Shown in pieces: positions 32,306 through 40,691 of a stretch of DNA of 64,000 nucleotides (positions are counted from its first letter, which is position 1; each line of letters starts with the position of its first letter). The notes below the pieces were generated by a model, which had not been told where the DNA came from, did no database searches, and worked only from the letters and a program-made list of their open reading frames with translations. The stretch comes from JAVBTR01 sp031556065 (GTDB taxonomy: Bacteria; Bacillota; Clostridia; Christensenellales; Aristaeellaceae). Location: the NCBI GenBank assembly GCA_031556065.1, contig JAVBTR010000032.1:40193-104192 (forward strand). Reading direction: 5' to 3'. A program made the position numbers and the translations under genes.

Positions 32306-32336
32306 AAACCCTGCAAACGTTGATATTGCAGGGTTT
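32306..32336 (+). terminator. Terminator after the integrase
   Basis: AAACCCTGCAA pairs with TTGCAGGGTTT across nine bases, followed by TT. It marks the last phage-related signal before host DNA. Confidence 0.85.
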
Positions 32337-32480
32337 TTGTTTTTATACTCGGCAGAGTTCTATTACAGAACGAATGATATGCATACAAACTGTTAATTGT
32401 TGCATTGGTTTTCTTGCTAAGGATACCCATTTGTGATAAACTATCTACGAATAACTTCGTACACAGGAAGGAGACGCAAA

Positions 32481-33965
32481 ATGTTAAGAAAAACATCTGC
32501 GGCTATCATCATACTTATTATGCTATCGCTTGCTTGTGTAGCCGCCCAAGGCGAGACCATGTACCTGGACGACCAGGGCATTCGTTTCTATGTGCCTGAG
32601 GGGTGGCAGACCATTACCGAAAAAAACGTGCTTGAAAGCGAGGCTCTGGCCACGCAGATTGGCACCTCCGCCCAGGTGATGAAGGCCCAGTTTGATGCCC
32701 ACTCTATTCTTTTATACGCTATGGACGAAAACGAGAATGCCTTTGTCTTAAGGCTGTTGGAGAGTCCCCTTCAAACCTATTCAGGTGATGTGTACGGCTT
32801 TTCCAAGGGAAACCGAGAAGAATTTTTGCAGGCGCTGTTAGCCGCCACGCCCAATGCCCAAGGGGATTGGGATGAAAGCTTATCAAGCTTCATTTGCCTT
32901 AACTGGCAAAAGGATATTCAAGGGGTTACAGTACATACGCTGGCCTACCAAACGCTTATGTATGGCAAGATTATTTCCTTCGAATGCGATTCCTTTGGAC
33001 AAGCTCCCACGCAGGCATGCGCCGAATCGCTGAAAAAGGGTGCCGAAGCTATTTTGTTTCTAGGTGCCAAGGCTTCCCCGATGCAAGACCAAGCCTCGGT
33101 TTCCAACCTGGTCCTGCCGGAAACCACCCAGCATGAAGGCACAGCCGAGTTGGTTGTTTCAAGGGACGCGATTCCTCTTGTGTTAGAGGATTTGCCCTTA
33201 ACCATCAGCGTATCTGAACTGGTCGTTAAGGGTACCACCGATCCCAACGCCAACCTGCGCTATTATATGAACGGTTCAGGGATCGAACGCTTTAAATCCG
33301 ACGATCAAGGGTATTTTGAAATTACCTGCAAGAAGTTCAAAGAAGGGAAGAACGTACTGCGCATCGATGCCAGCTCCGATAACGGCAACGCCAGCATCAC
33401 CGCCCGCATTAATCTTACCCAGGATTCTACCCCCGCCATGCTGAGCACTATGGAAATCACCTGCGATACAGAAACCTACGATATTTCCGGTCTAACCTTG
33501 CCAGAGGCCAGTGTTAGCGTAAAAGCCGGGAGCCGAACTTTAAAGCCCGCGGTTAACGAGGATGGCACCTTCACCGTAACCCTTCCCACGCCTAATGCCA
33601 AGGATTATACCTTCATCTTTGATATTTCTTCCGCTTTATATAAGAAAAACAAGCTTGAAGTGGTTGTTCACCGATTAAGCAGCGCGGAAGAGGAAACAGC
33701 CGATTTTATTAAGCAAAGCAAGAAAAAAGGCAGCACTAACCTTATAGTAAACGGGGCCGTCACCGATTTATGCTACGATGGCGCAAAGCGGCTGGTGCTG
33801 TTCACCGCCGAGGACAGCACCTCCTATGCCATTTATGTGGAAGACTTCCTGCCTTATGATATGGGCAAAAAAGGACAAATGCTCTTAATCCAAACACCGC
33901 AAACCTTTACCTTGGACGAAACCGTATATTCCGTTGCTACCCTGGTCCGTTTCAATCCTGCTTAA
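32481..33965 (+). CDS. Secreted protein with Ig-like middle, first of a tandem pair
   Basis: 494 residues from the ATG at 32,481 (AGGAAGGAG upstream). Signal peptide (MLRKTSAAIIILIMLSLACVAAQG), then a domain with YLDDQGIRFYVPEGWQTITEKN, an internal bacterial Ig-like stretch (LTISVSELVVKGTTDPNANLRYYMNGSGIERFKSDDQGYFEITCKKFKEGKNVLRIDASSDNG), a second beta domain, and a charged C-terminal region. It is paralogous in layout with the next gene. Function unknown; extracellular. First host gene next to the prophage. Confidence 0.75.
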   Translation: MLRKTSAAIIILIMLSLACVAAQGETMYLDDQGIRFYVPEGWQTITEKNVLESEALATQIGTSAQVMKAQFDAHSILLYAMDENENAFVLRLLESPLQTYSGDVYGFSKGNREEFLQALLAATPNAQGDWDESLSSFICLNWQKDIQGVTVHTLAYQTLMYGKIISFECDSFGQAPTQACAESLKKGAEAILFLGAKASPMQDQASVSNLVLPETTQHEGTAELVVSRDAIPLVLEDLPLTISVSELVVKGTTDPNANLRYYMNGSGIERFKSDDQGYFEITCKKFKEGKNVLRIDASSDNGNASITARINLTQDSTPAMLSTMEITCDTETYDISGLTLPEASVSVKAGSRTLKPAVNEDGTFTVTLPTPNAKDYTFIFDISSALYKKNKLEVVVHRLSSAEEETADFIKQSKKKGSTNLIVNGAVTDLCYDGAKRLVLFTAEDSTSYAIYVEDFLPYDMGKKGQMLLIQTPQTFTLDETVYSVATLVRFNPA

Positions 33966-33987
33966 TAATAAACGGAGGATGAATACC

Positions 33988-35511
33988 ATGCGCAAAGCCC
34001 TATTCACACTTTTATTACTGGGGACGCTTCTTTTCGCCTTGCCCGCCATGGCCCAGGTGTTCACGTACGATGATGTCCATCTAACCATCGACATCCCAGC
34101 CGAGTACACGGTTATTACCGCCGAAAACGCCCAAAGCAATGAACATTTTTTGCTTTCCAAAGGCTATAACGCCGATGAAGTGCCTGAAATCTTCGCATCC
34201 GAAGGTATTCGTCTTTTAGCGTATACCGCTTCCGGCGACGCATGCTTCCGGCTTATTTGCATTTCGGATGTAGATGCCCAGCGGTATTTCGATATCGATC
34301 AGCAGTCCGCTGCTGACCGTACTGTCTGGCGAAAAGAGCATCTGGAGGGAGATGCCTACAAAACATTGGGCCTTAAGTATACCGGCGGCACATGGAAAAA
34401 AACCACTAAATATGGCCGGGTGTTAAACCTGAAGTATTCCCAGACTGTGGGCGATACGGTGGTTGCCAGAGGTTATGCCCGCAAAACCATAAAAAACGGA
34501 TACACTATTACCTTTGACATGCAGGTGTATGACCGCACCGTTAAATCCGCCGACAATGCAGCGCTGGATAAGATCATGAAAACTGTTTCTATTACGCAAA
34601 CCTTGCCACTGCCTGAAACAGCAGTAGGCAAGCTGGAGTTTAAAACCATTCCCCCAGAGGAAACCAACACGGCCAAATTTACAGTTTCCGGCAAGGGCCA
34701 GGCAGGGCTTTCTATCACCTGTTCCCTGGCGCGGTTGAGCTCCGGTGAGGCCAAGATTATTACCGCCGCCATTAACAAAAAAGGCGAATTTTCCATTCCG
34801 GTTCAGTTGCCTACAGAAGGTGTTTACATGCTGACGCTGACAGTGGAAAACGGCGACACCCTTATAGAGGAAATCGCTTATCCGCCTATTACGTATAAAT
34901 CCACTCTGCTGCCTGTCAATATTACCCAAGGTGTCCCGGCGCAGATCACAACGGATAAGATCACCATTTCAGGTACCTCCATCAAGGGTGCCCAAGTGCA
35001 GCTGCTTTATGGCGATACCAACAAAAAAGCCACCGTTGGAAGCGGGCAGACCTTTACTTTTAAAGTCGATACCGACAAAGAAGGGGTGTACGATTTCACC
35101 CTGGTGGTTTCTAAAAAGGGCAGTGAGACCCGGCGGTTCCAATATAGCGGTACCCGTAGCTTCAGCGAAGAAGAAAAGATAGCTGACCTGCGCGACCAAG
35201 CTGTGAAACCAGCATACAAAACGTTGGTTAGCAAGATTACCGGATACGACGGTAAGGTCATGGTTTATTCGCCCTATATTGTCAAGATGGATCAGGATGG
35301 GGCTGATTGGCTTATTACCATGGCACTGAACAGAAGTAACAGTGGGGATTACCGGGATATTATCGTGGTTAGCACCGGTGAGCAGCCTAACTTCACCATT
35401 GGTACGGCGTATAAGATGTATTTAAGGTGTGTGGGGATGCATACATCTCTTTCCGAAAGCGGCGGCGAAACCAACTACCCCCACTTCGAGCTGCTCTACG
35501 TAGAAGATTAG
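33988..35511 (+). CDS. Secreted protein, second of a tandem paralogous pair
   Basis: 507 residues from the ATG at 33,988 (GGAGG nine bases upstream). Signal peptide (MRKALFTLLLLGTLLFALPAMA), then VFTYDDVHLTIDIPAEYTVITAENAQ, like the FYVPEGWQTITEKN start of its neighbour, with the same Ig-like repeats (PAQITTDKITISGTSIKGAQVQLLYGDTNKKATVGSGQTFTFKVDTDKEGVYDFTLVVSKKG) and C-terminal OB-like part. 22 bases separate the two, so they form an operon. Role unknown. Confidence 0.75.
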   Translation: MRKALFTLLLLGTLLFALPAMAQVFTYDDVHLTIDIPAEYTVITAENAQSNEHFLLSKGYNADEVPEIFASEGIRLLAYTASGDACFRLICISDVDAQRYFDIDQQSAADRTVWRKEHLEGDAYKTLGLKYTGGTWKKTTKYGRVLNLKYSQTVGDTVVARGYARKTIKNGYTITFDMQVYDRTVKSADNAALDKIMKTVSITQTLPLPETAVGKLEFKTIPPEETNTAKFTVSGKGQAGLSITCSLARLSSGEAKIITAAINKKGEFSIPVQLPTEGVYMLTLTVENGDTLIEEIAYPPITYKSTLLPVNITQGVPAQITTDKITISGTSIKGAQVQLLYGDTNKKATVGSGQTFTFKVDTDKEGVYDFTLVVSKKGSETRRFQYSGTRSFSEEEKIADLRDQAVKPAYKTLVSKITGYDGKVMVYSPYIVKMDQDGADWLITMALNRSNSGDYRDIIVVSTGEQPNFTIGTAYKMYLRCVGMHTSLSESGGETNYPHFELLYVED

Positions 35512-35624
35512 ATAAAGTATTCTAAAGGGGGTCCAGGCAGAGCCCAGCGTAATCCTGCCGAAATTGAAAGGCAATACCCAAGTCAAAACAGTGAAGCGCA
35601 TTTTGACACGAAGAAGAAATAACA

Positions 35625-35657
35625 AAAAGTGACAGTTCGAAGGTGACTGTCACTTTT
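35625..35657. terminator. Bidirectional terminator between convergent units
   Basis: AAAAGTGACAGT pairs perfectly with ACTGTCACTTTT across nine bases, with T-runs on both strands. Serves the secreted pair (plus) and the DUF711/ACT operon (minus). Confidence 0.85.
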
Positions 35658-35720
35658 GCTTTCCCTGCTTGCTGCACTCTATTGGCCAGAATATTTGGTA
35701 TGTTTTCCCCTTAAAAGCCC

Positions 35721-37067
35721 TTAATTACGCAGGCTGTGCAAAGGCGCGGGAATACGTCCACCCCTTTTTATAAATTCCTCATTGCCGAAGCCATTGACGG
35801 GCATCACCGGGGCAAAACCCAGCAATCCGCCAAAGTTCACTACGTCCCCAGCCTTTTTCCCTGCCGCGGGAATAATCCGAACCGCTGTGGTCTTGCTATT
35901 TACCATGCCAATGGCCGCTTCGTCCGCGATAATCCCCGCAATGGTTTCCGCGCTGGTATCTCCGGGTACGGCAATCATATCCAGTCCCACAGAGCACACA
36001 CACGTCATGGCTTCCAATTTTTCCAGCGTCAACGCTCCTGCCTTGGCCGCCTCAATCATGCCGATATCCTCACTCACCGGAATAAACGCCCCGGACAACC
36101 CACCTACATGGTTGGAGGCCATTACGCCGCCCTTTTTAACCGCATCGTTAAGCAGCGCCAGCGCCGCTGTAGTCCCAGGAGCACCTGCCATTTCCAAGCC
36201 CATTTCCGTTAGCACGTGGGCCACACTATCCCCCATGGCCGGGGTCGGAGCCAAAGATAAGTCCACAATACCAAAGGGCACATTCAGTCTTTTAGACGCT
36301 TCCCGTGCCACCAATTGCCCTACCCTTGTAATCCTAAAGGCAGTGCGCTTAATGGTTTCAGCCACCACATCGAAGGGTTGGCCCCGTACTTCTTTAAGGG
36401 CCCTTTGCACCACGCCGGGTCCCGAAACGCCTACATTCACAGCGCACTCCGGTTCCCCTGGGCCGCAGAAGGCTCCCGCCATGAAAGGGTTATCCTCCAC
36501 CGCGTTTGAAAACACGACCAGCTTTGCGCAGCCAAGGCTATCGTTATCCTTTGTCAATTCCGCTGTCTGCTTAATAATCCGGCCCATCTGTGCCACCGCG
36601 TCCATATTGATGCCGGCCTTGGTAGAAGCCACGTTCACGCTGGCGCAAAGCCTATTTGTAATCTTCAACACCTCCGGAATCGAGGCCAACAGCTGTTCAT
36701 CCATCCTGGTAGCGCCCTTTTGCATCAGTGCTGTATACCCGCCCAGGAAATTGATTCCCAGATTCTCCGCAGCTTTGTCCAGCGCCAGAGCAATTTCCAT
36801 AGGATCGTTCTGGGCAATCATAGCCACAGGGGTAACCGAAATTCTTTTGTTAACAATGGGAATCCCATATTCCCGTTCGATATCTTCTCCTACCTTCACC
36901 AAATCCTTGGCCACGGTACAAACTTTATCGTATACCTTTCTGGCCGCATCCTTGCCGTTTTTATCGGAACAGTCCAGCAGACTGATCCCCAGCGTAATGG
37001 TGCGGATATCAAAGTTTTCTTTTCTGATCATGTGGATCGTTTGGAGAATCTCGCTCTTATCCAGCAT
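35721..37067 (-). CDS. PFL family protein (DUF711, UPF0210)
   Basis: 448 residues. A DUF711 protein distantly related to pyruvate formate-lyase-like folds; common in Firmicutes and always near an ACT protein. Seen: DIRTITLGISLLDCSD near the start, VNKRISVTPVAMIAQ, MNSKTTAVRIIPAAGKKAGDVVNFGGLLG near the end. Follows the ACT-domain gene by 14 bases, an operon layout conserved in many species. Biochemical role not established. Confidence 0.88.
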   Translation of the reverse strand: MLDKSEILQTIHMIRKENFDIRTITLGISLLDCSDKNGKDAARKVYDKVCTVAKDLVKVGEDIEREYGIPIVNKRISVTPVAMIAQNDPMEIALALDKAAENLGINFLGGYTALMQKGATRMDEQLLASIPEVLKITNRLCASVNVASTKAGINMDAVAQMGRIIKQTAELTKDNDSLGCAKLVVFSNAVEDNPFMAGAFCGPGEPECAVNVGVSGPGVVQRALKEVRGQPFDVVAETIKRTAFRITRVGQLVAREASKRLNVPFGIVDLSLAPTPAMGDSVAHVLTEMGLEMAGAPGTTAALALLNDAVKKGGVMASNHVGGLSGAFIPVSEDIGMIEAAKAGALTLEKLEAMTCVCSVGLDMIAVPGDTSAETIAGIIADEAAIGMVNSKTTAVRIIPAAGKKAGDVVNFGGLLGFAPVMPVNGFGNEEFIKRGGRIPAPLHSLRN

Positions 37068-37081
37068 TAACTCAATCCCCC

Positions 37082-37354
37082 TTAGATACGGTGCATGGCT
37101 TCGAAAATATCCATGCGCTGTATGGTAATTTCCAGTTGCATGCCCTGGCCCATTTCATGGAGCCGATCCGCCACATCTTTAAAATCCATTTTGGCGTTTG
37201 CTAAATCCACTACCATGAGCATGGTAAAATAGCCATTCATAATCGTCTGGCTGATTTCTAAAATATTGATATTCGTTTGGCTTAGCTCTGCCGCCACGGC
37301 AGCGATAATACCGGTGCGGTCCATACCTCCCACAGATACCAGGGCCTTGATCAT
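37082..37354 (-). CDS. ACT domain protein (UPF0237)
   Basis: 90 residues from the ATG at 37,354, with GGAGG upstream. One ACT domain: KALVSVGGMDRTGIIAAVAAELSQTNINILEISQTIMNGYFTMLMVVDLANAKMDF, typical of the UPF0237 family that partners DUF711 proteins and might sense an amino acid. Transcribed from the promoter at 37,391-37,419. Confidence 0.9.
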   Translation of the reverse strand: MIKALVSVGGMDRTGIIAAVAAELSQTNINILEISQTIMNGYFTMLMVVDLANAKMDFKDVADRLHEMGQGMQLEITIQRMDIFEAMHRI

Positions 37355-37390
37355 GTCCCCATTCCTCCTAAGCAAGAAGATTTCCTTTGA

Positions 37391-37419
37391 AATATATCTC
37401 ATAGTGAAATCTTTGTCAA
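37391..37419 (-). promoter_or_regulatory. Sigma-A promoter of the ACT-DUF711 operon
   Basis: On the minus strand TTGACA (37,419-37,414) and TATATT (37,396-37,391) are 17 bases apart. Divergent from the kinase promoter, with only eight bases between the -35 boxes. Confidence 0.85.
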
Positions 37420-37427
37420 TTTCTTTT

Positions 37428-37456
37428 TTGCCTTTTAGTTGGTTTTATTATATAAT
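37428..37456 (+). promoter_or_regulatory. Sigma-A promoter of the pyridoxal kinase-like gene
   Basis: TTGCCT (37,428-37,433) and TATAAT (37,451-37,456) are 17 bases apart, about 40 bases before the ATG at 37,497. Confidence 0.85.
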
Positions 37457-37496
37457 GCTTAAGTTGACTCCAAATTTAAAAAGAAAGGGCGGCACC

Positions 37497-38363
37497 ATGC
37501 AAAAGAAAGCACTGGCCATACACGATATTTCCTGCATCGGACGCTGCTCGTTAACAGTGGCCCTGCCTATTCTTTCCTGCGCAGGCATTGAAACAAGCGT
37601 TCTGCCAACAGCCATTCTTTCCACCCACACGGGGGAGTTTACAGGCTTTACCTACCGGGATTTAAGCGAAGACATCCCCGCCCAACTGGCCCACTGGGCT
37701 ACCCTGAACCTTGGGTTCGACGCGCTGTATTCTGGCTTTCTAGGCTCCTTTGAGCAGATCGCCCTCATTGAAAATCTCTTTACCCACTATAAAACAAAAG
37801 AAAACCTGATCTTGGTGGACCCTGCCATGGCAGATAACGGCAGGCTCTACACCACTTATACCCATGAAATGGCTCAAGGGACCAAGCGCCTGTGCGCCAT
37901 GGCCGATATCGTTGTGCCAAACCTAACTGAAGCCGCCCTTTTGCTGGATGAACCCTACCAAAGCACCTATACCAGGCCGCAAGTGGAAACCATCCTAAAA
38001 AGGCTGTGTGCTTTAGGCCCCAAGCAGGCTGTGCTAACAGGGATCACCTTTCAAGACGGCCTTGTGGGCTGCGCCGCCTATGACCGCGCAGTAGACAGCA
38101 CCGCCTATACCTTCGCCTCCCGTATGCCTGGCACTTATCATGGCACAGGAGATGTATTCGCATCAGCGCTGCTTTGCGCGTTAATGCTAGGCCGCTCCCT
38201 TGAAAAGGCTTCTGCAATCGCTAACGATTTTGTTCACCTGTCCATCGAATACACTGTAGAGGCAGGCACCCCCCTGCGCTATGGGGTTCTGTTCGAAAAG
38301 GCGCTGCCTTGGCTTATTCAGACCCTGGGGCTATGTGAAGAGCCAGTTCCAGCATCTGTGTAA
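37497..38363 (+). CDS. Pyridoxamine/pyridoxal kinase-like protein
   Basis: 288 residues from the ATG at 37,497. Ribokinase fold of the PdxK/PdxY type: IHDISCIGRCSLTVALPILSCAGIETSVLPTAILSTHTGEF at the start, LVDPAMADNGRLYTTY, VPNLTEAALLLDE, and the catalytic GTGDVFASALL near residue 215. Phosphorylates B6 vitamers; other substrates are possible in this family. Its 3' end overlaps the convergent deoD gene by 50 bases. Confidence 0.88.
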   Translation: MQKKALAIHDISCIGRCSLTVALPILSCAGIETSVLPTAILSTHTGEFTGFTYRDLSEDIPAQLAHWATLNLGFDALYSGFLGSFEQIALIENLFTHYKTKENLILVDPAMADNGRLYTTYTHEMAQGTKRLCAMADIVVPNLTEAALLLDEPYQSTYTRPQVETILKRLCALGPKQAVLTGITFQDGLVGCAAYDRAVDSTAYTFASRMPGTYHGTGDVFASALLCALMLGRSLEKASAIANDFVHLSIEYTVEAGTPLRYGVLFEKALPWLIQTLGLCEEPVPASV

Positions 38364-39033
38364 AACTTTCCTGCCTGTCTTTGGCGGATAAGCCTTCCAG
38401 TGTCAGGGCATTATCAGATACGGTGAATATGGCCAAAGCCTTTTTCCCCGCCATGGCCGCGTTTAGGTACAAGGCTGCGGTTTCCATTTCCACACCCAAT
38501 GCCCCATACTTTTTCATGGTGGGCAGGGTATCGGAATCGTCGTAAAACACATCGGATGTGTATACCGCGCCAATTTTTACCGCAATGCCCAATGTTTCCG
38601 CCCCCACCTGGGCCGCCTTAAGCAGGCCATAATCACAGCAGGGCGCCGACATGCCACCAAAGCCAAAGCTTTTAGCGTAGTTGGAATTGGTGTGGGCGCT
38701 CATGGCTACCACAATATCACGTAATTTCACTGTTCCCGAAAGGCTGCCAATAGAGCCTACCCGAATGATATTTTCCACATCGTAGAAATGGAAAAGCTCG
38801 TGGGAATAGATGCCCATAGAAGGCATCCCCATGCCAGAAGCCATTACAGAAAGCCTTTTCCCTTTGTATTCACCCGTATACCCTTGAACCCCCCGTACAT
38901 TGTTAACCAGTACAGCATTTTCAAGGTATGTATCTGCGATCAGCTTTGCCCTTAGAGGATCTCCCGGCATCAGCACCGTCTTGGCAAAATCGCCTGTTTT
39001 AGCAGTGTTGTGCGGCGTTGGGATCGGACACAT
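38314..39033 (-). CDS. deoD: Purine nucleoside phosphorylase, DeoD type
   Basis: 239 residues, usual length. Cleaves purine (deoxy)nucleosides with phosphate for salvage. Seen: TVLMPGDPLRAKLIAD at the phosphate site, VNNVRGVQGYTGEYKG, SVMASGMGMPSMGIYSHELF, GVEMETAALYLNA at the nucleoside site, and SDNALTLEGLSAKDRQESFTQML at the end with the catalytic Asp. Convergent overlap of 50 bases with the kinase gene. Confidence 0.95.
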   Translation of the reverse strand: MCPIPTPHNTAKTGDFAKTVLMPGDPLRAKLIADTYLENAVLVNNVRGVQGYTGEYKGKRLSVMASGMGMPSMGIYSHELFHFYDVENIIRVGSIGSLSGTVKLRDIVVAMSAHTNSNYAKSFGFGGMSAPCCDYGLLKAAQVGAETLGIAVKIGAVYTSDVFYDDSDTLPTMKKYGALGVEMETAALYLNAAMAGKKALAIFTVSDNALTLEGLSAKDRQESFTQMLELALHIAPGSE

Positions 39034-39066
39034 GTTAAAATCCCCCTTTATTTGTTGCTCTAGCTC

Positions 39067-39095
39067 ATTTTACCCCAATTAATCCAACTTGAAAA
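39067..39095 (-). promoter_or_regulatory. Putative promoter of deoD
   Basis: On the minus strand TTTTCA and TAAAAT are 17 bases apart, about 35 bases before the deoD start. Confidence 0.4.
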
Positions 39096-39108
39096 GAGGT
39101 TGATGTTT

Positions 39109-39765
39109 ATGTCTAAGCGTTCTCCCATTACCATCCCCAAGTACAGCCTTTCAGAAGAACTGATTTCCGCCATTTCCCACGGCGTGGGTTCCCTTCTAAG
39201 TGTGGCCGCGCTGGTACTCTGCGTGGTGGTAGCCACTAAAAGTGCAAGCGTCTATAATGTTGTCAGCGCCTCCATTTATGGTGCCACGCTGATCATTCTG
39301 TACACCATGTCCACCCTGTATCATTCCCTTAAAGTCAATAAAGCGAAAAAGGTTTTCCGGGTTATCGACCATTGCAGTATTTTTCTGCTGATCGCCGGGA
39401 CATACACGCCCTACACTCTGGTTACCCTGCGTTCCACGGTTGGCTGGTGGCTGTTTGGCATCGTATGGGGGGCCGCCATTATCGGCATTGTGCTAAACGC
39501 CATCGATCTAAAAAAATATTCAGTGGTATCCGTCATTTGCTATCTGGCAATGGGTTGGGTCATTGTCTTTGCCTTCAATCCCTTAAAAGCAGCTCTGGCT
39601 CCCGTCGGCATTGCGTTGCTTATCTGGGGCGGGGTGGCCTATTCCGTAGGCGCTGGGCTGTACGCTATCGGTTCTAAGCTGAAATATTTCCATTCGGTGT
39701 TCCATTTCTTCGTACTGGCAGGCAGCGTTCTTCATTTCTTCTCCATACTGCTTTACGTACTATAA
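39109..39765 (+). CDS. Hemolysin III / adiponectin receptor-like membrane protein
   Basis: 218 residues from the ATG at 39,109 (GAGG nine bases upstream; the earlier ATG is too near). Seven membrane spans of the HlyIII (YqfA/PAQR-like) family: EELISAISHGVGSLLSVAALVLC, TLYHSLKVNKAKKVFRVIDHCSIFLLIAGTYTPYTL, KLKYFHSVFHFFVLAGSVLHFFSI with the conserved metal-binding His and Asp. Cellular role in bacteria is unsettled. Confidence 0.9.
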   Translation: MSKRSPITIPKYSLSEELISAISHGVGSLLSVAALVLCVVVATKSASVYNVVSASIYGATLIILYTMSTLYHSLKVNKAKKVFRVIDHCSIFLLIAGTYTPYTLVTLRSTVGWWLFGIVWGAAIIGIVLNAIDLKKYSVVSVICYLAMGWVIVFAFNPLKAALAPVGIALLIWGGVAYSVGAGLYAIGSKLKYFHSVFHFFVLAGSVLHFFSILLYVL

Positions 39766-39783
39766 ACAAAAGGAGCTGCCATC

Positions 39784-40560
39784 ATGCTAGATCTGAAGGT
39801 TGTAAATGCCCGCGATGAAGTATTAAGCGAAAAAGTAGCCCAGGATAAAGTGTATCTGGTGTACGCAGGGATCTATGAAAAGGGTGACCGTATCCTTCTG
39901 GATACCCAAACCCAAAACGCCTTTATCTTTGTTCAGTTTGAAGACAGCATGGCCCCAGCTCTGGTTTATTCCCCTTCCGGCATGCTTTCCTACCCCATTC
40001 CTCCAAGTGATAACAGGCAAAACCATTCCCCGAAAGCCTTCACCGGTGAGTGTCACTTAATCAGGGCGTGGCTGCCTGAGAATGATGAGTTAAACCAAAT
40101 CCGCTGCCTTTCGTTTAATCCCTACGACGGCCACGATGCCACTGGCTATTTCCCCCACGCCACTGCCAATGTGGAAACCCGGGGCGAATCGGTTTTCTTT
40201 GCCCGCAATGCCATCGATGGCATTTTTGCCAACGATTCTCATGGCCATTATCCCTATCAATCCTGGGGGATCAACCAAGACCCGAACGCGGCCTTCACCT
40301 TGGATTTCGGGCGAAAAATAAACGCTTGCGAGATTTACCTAACCATACGCTGCGATTTCCCTCACGATAGCTACTGGATCCATGCCACCCTGGCCTTCGA
40401 CGACGGCAGCGAAGAGGTGGTGACACTTGAAAAAATCCCGGAACCACAGCGCTTTAAAGTAAATAAGAACACCCAAAAAATTGTGCTTAAAACGCTTATC
40501 AAAGCCAACGATCCTTCTCCCTTCCCGGCATTAACCCAAATAGAGGTTTACGGTATTTGA
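39784..40560 (+). CDS. Unknown protein with galactose-binding-like C-terminal half
   Basis: 258 residues; GGAGCTGCC upstream. No signal peptide, so cytoplasmic. The first half is beta-rich (VYAGIYEKGDRILLDTQTQNAFIFVQFEDSMAPALVYSPSGMLSYPIP); the second half resembles an F5/8-type or discoidin-like carbohydrate-binding module (ARNAIDGIFANDSHGHYPYQSWGINQDPNAAFTLDFGRKINACEIYLTIRCDFPHDSYW ... SEEVVTLEKI). Small sugar-related proteins of this type occur near transport or glycan genes in Clostridia. 18 bases after the HlyIII gene. Confidence 0.6.
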   Translation: MLDLKVVNARDEVLSEKVAQDKVYLVYAGIYEKGDRILLDTQTQNAFIFVQFEDSMAPALVYSPSGMLSYPIPPSDNRQNHSPKAFTGECHLIRAWLPENDELNQIRCLSFNPYDGHDATGYFPHATANVETRGESVFFARNAIDGIFANDSHGHYPYQSWGINQDPNAAFTLDFGRKINACEIYLTIRCDFPHDSYWIHATLAFDDGSEEVVTLEKIPEPQRFKVNKNTQKIVLKTLIKANDPSPFPALTQIEVYGI

Positions 40561-40585
40561 CAATTGTTCCCCTTTGTGCTAATGT
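40557..40585 (+). promoter_or_regulatory. Promoter of the MATE leader RNA
   Basis: TTGACA (40,557-40,562) overlaps the stop of the previous gene; TAATGT (40,580-40,585) follows after 17 bases with TG in front (TGCTAATGT). The start would be near 40,592, right at the first stem of the leader. Confidence 0.8.
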
Positions 40586-40591
40586 AACCAC

Positions 40592-40676
40592 ATACTTGCC
40601 ACCGGGCAAGAGCGTCAAACGCTGGTTCTCGTATCGTTAGGTCTTAGAAGATACGGGATGCTGGCGTTTTTTATTT
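40592..40676 (+). promoter_or_regulatory. Structured leader RNA of the MATE gene, probable guanidine-IV (mepA) riboswitch
   Basis: Three stems and a terminator fit in 85 bases: CTTGCC-ACCG-GGCAAG; AGCGT-CAA-ACGCT; CTCGTATC/GATACGGG around GTTAGGTCTTAGA; and a long outer stem (AAACGCTGG with CTGGCGTTT) ending in TTTTATTTT. The second stem and the terminator share AAACGCT, so they exclude each other, the hallmark of a transcription attenuator. A leader in front of a MepA-type MATE pump in Clostridia is the known place of the guanidine-IV riboswitch (mepA motif). I recalled the motif by its setting and the tetraloop stem and did not align it, so the family is likely but unproven. Confidence 0.6.
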
Positions 40677-40691
40677 TGGAGGTCAGGTTTT

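Larger units (their letters stand above)
1..32340. mobile_element. Temperate siphophage (prophage), integrase-proximal part
   Basis: A contiguous block of phage genes: tape measure, Gp15, tail tube, connectors, capsid, scaffold, portal, terminase, replication, switch, and finally a tyrosine integrase whose terminator ends near 32,336. The order is that of a long-tailed Firmicute temperate phage. The tape measure runs off the left edge, so distal tail, lysis genes and one attachment site lie outside. The right boundary is placed in the gap between the integrase terminator (32,306-32,336) and the secreted-protein gene at 32,481. No tRNA and no attachment core could be recognised in this gap. 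Gene content appears intact wherever it can be judged, so the element may be inducible. Confidence 0.93.

Noticed and set aside
35782..37128. 448-residue plus-strand frame opposite the DUF711 gene
   Set aside because: An exact antisense shadow with hydrophobic low-complexity sequence; the minus-strand protein is a recognised family.
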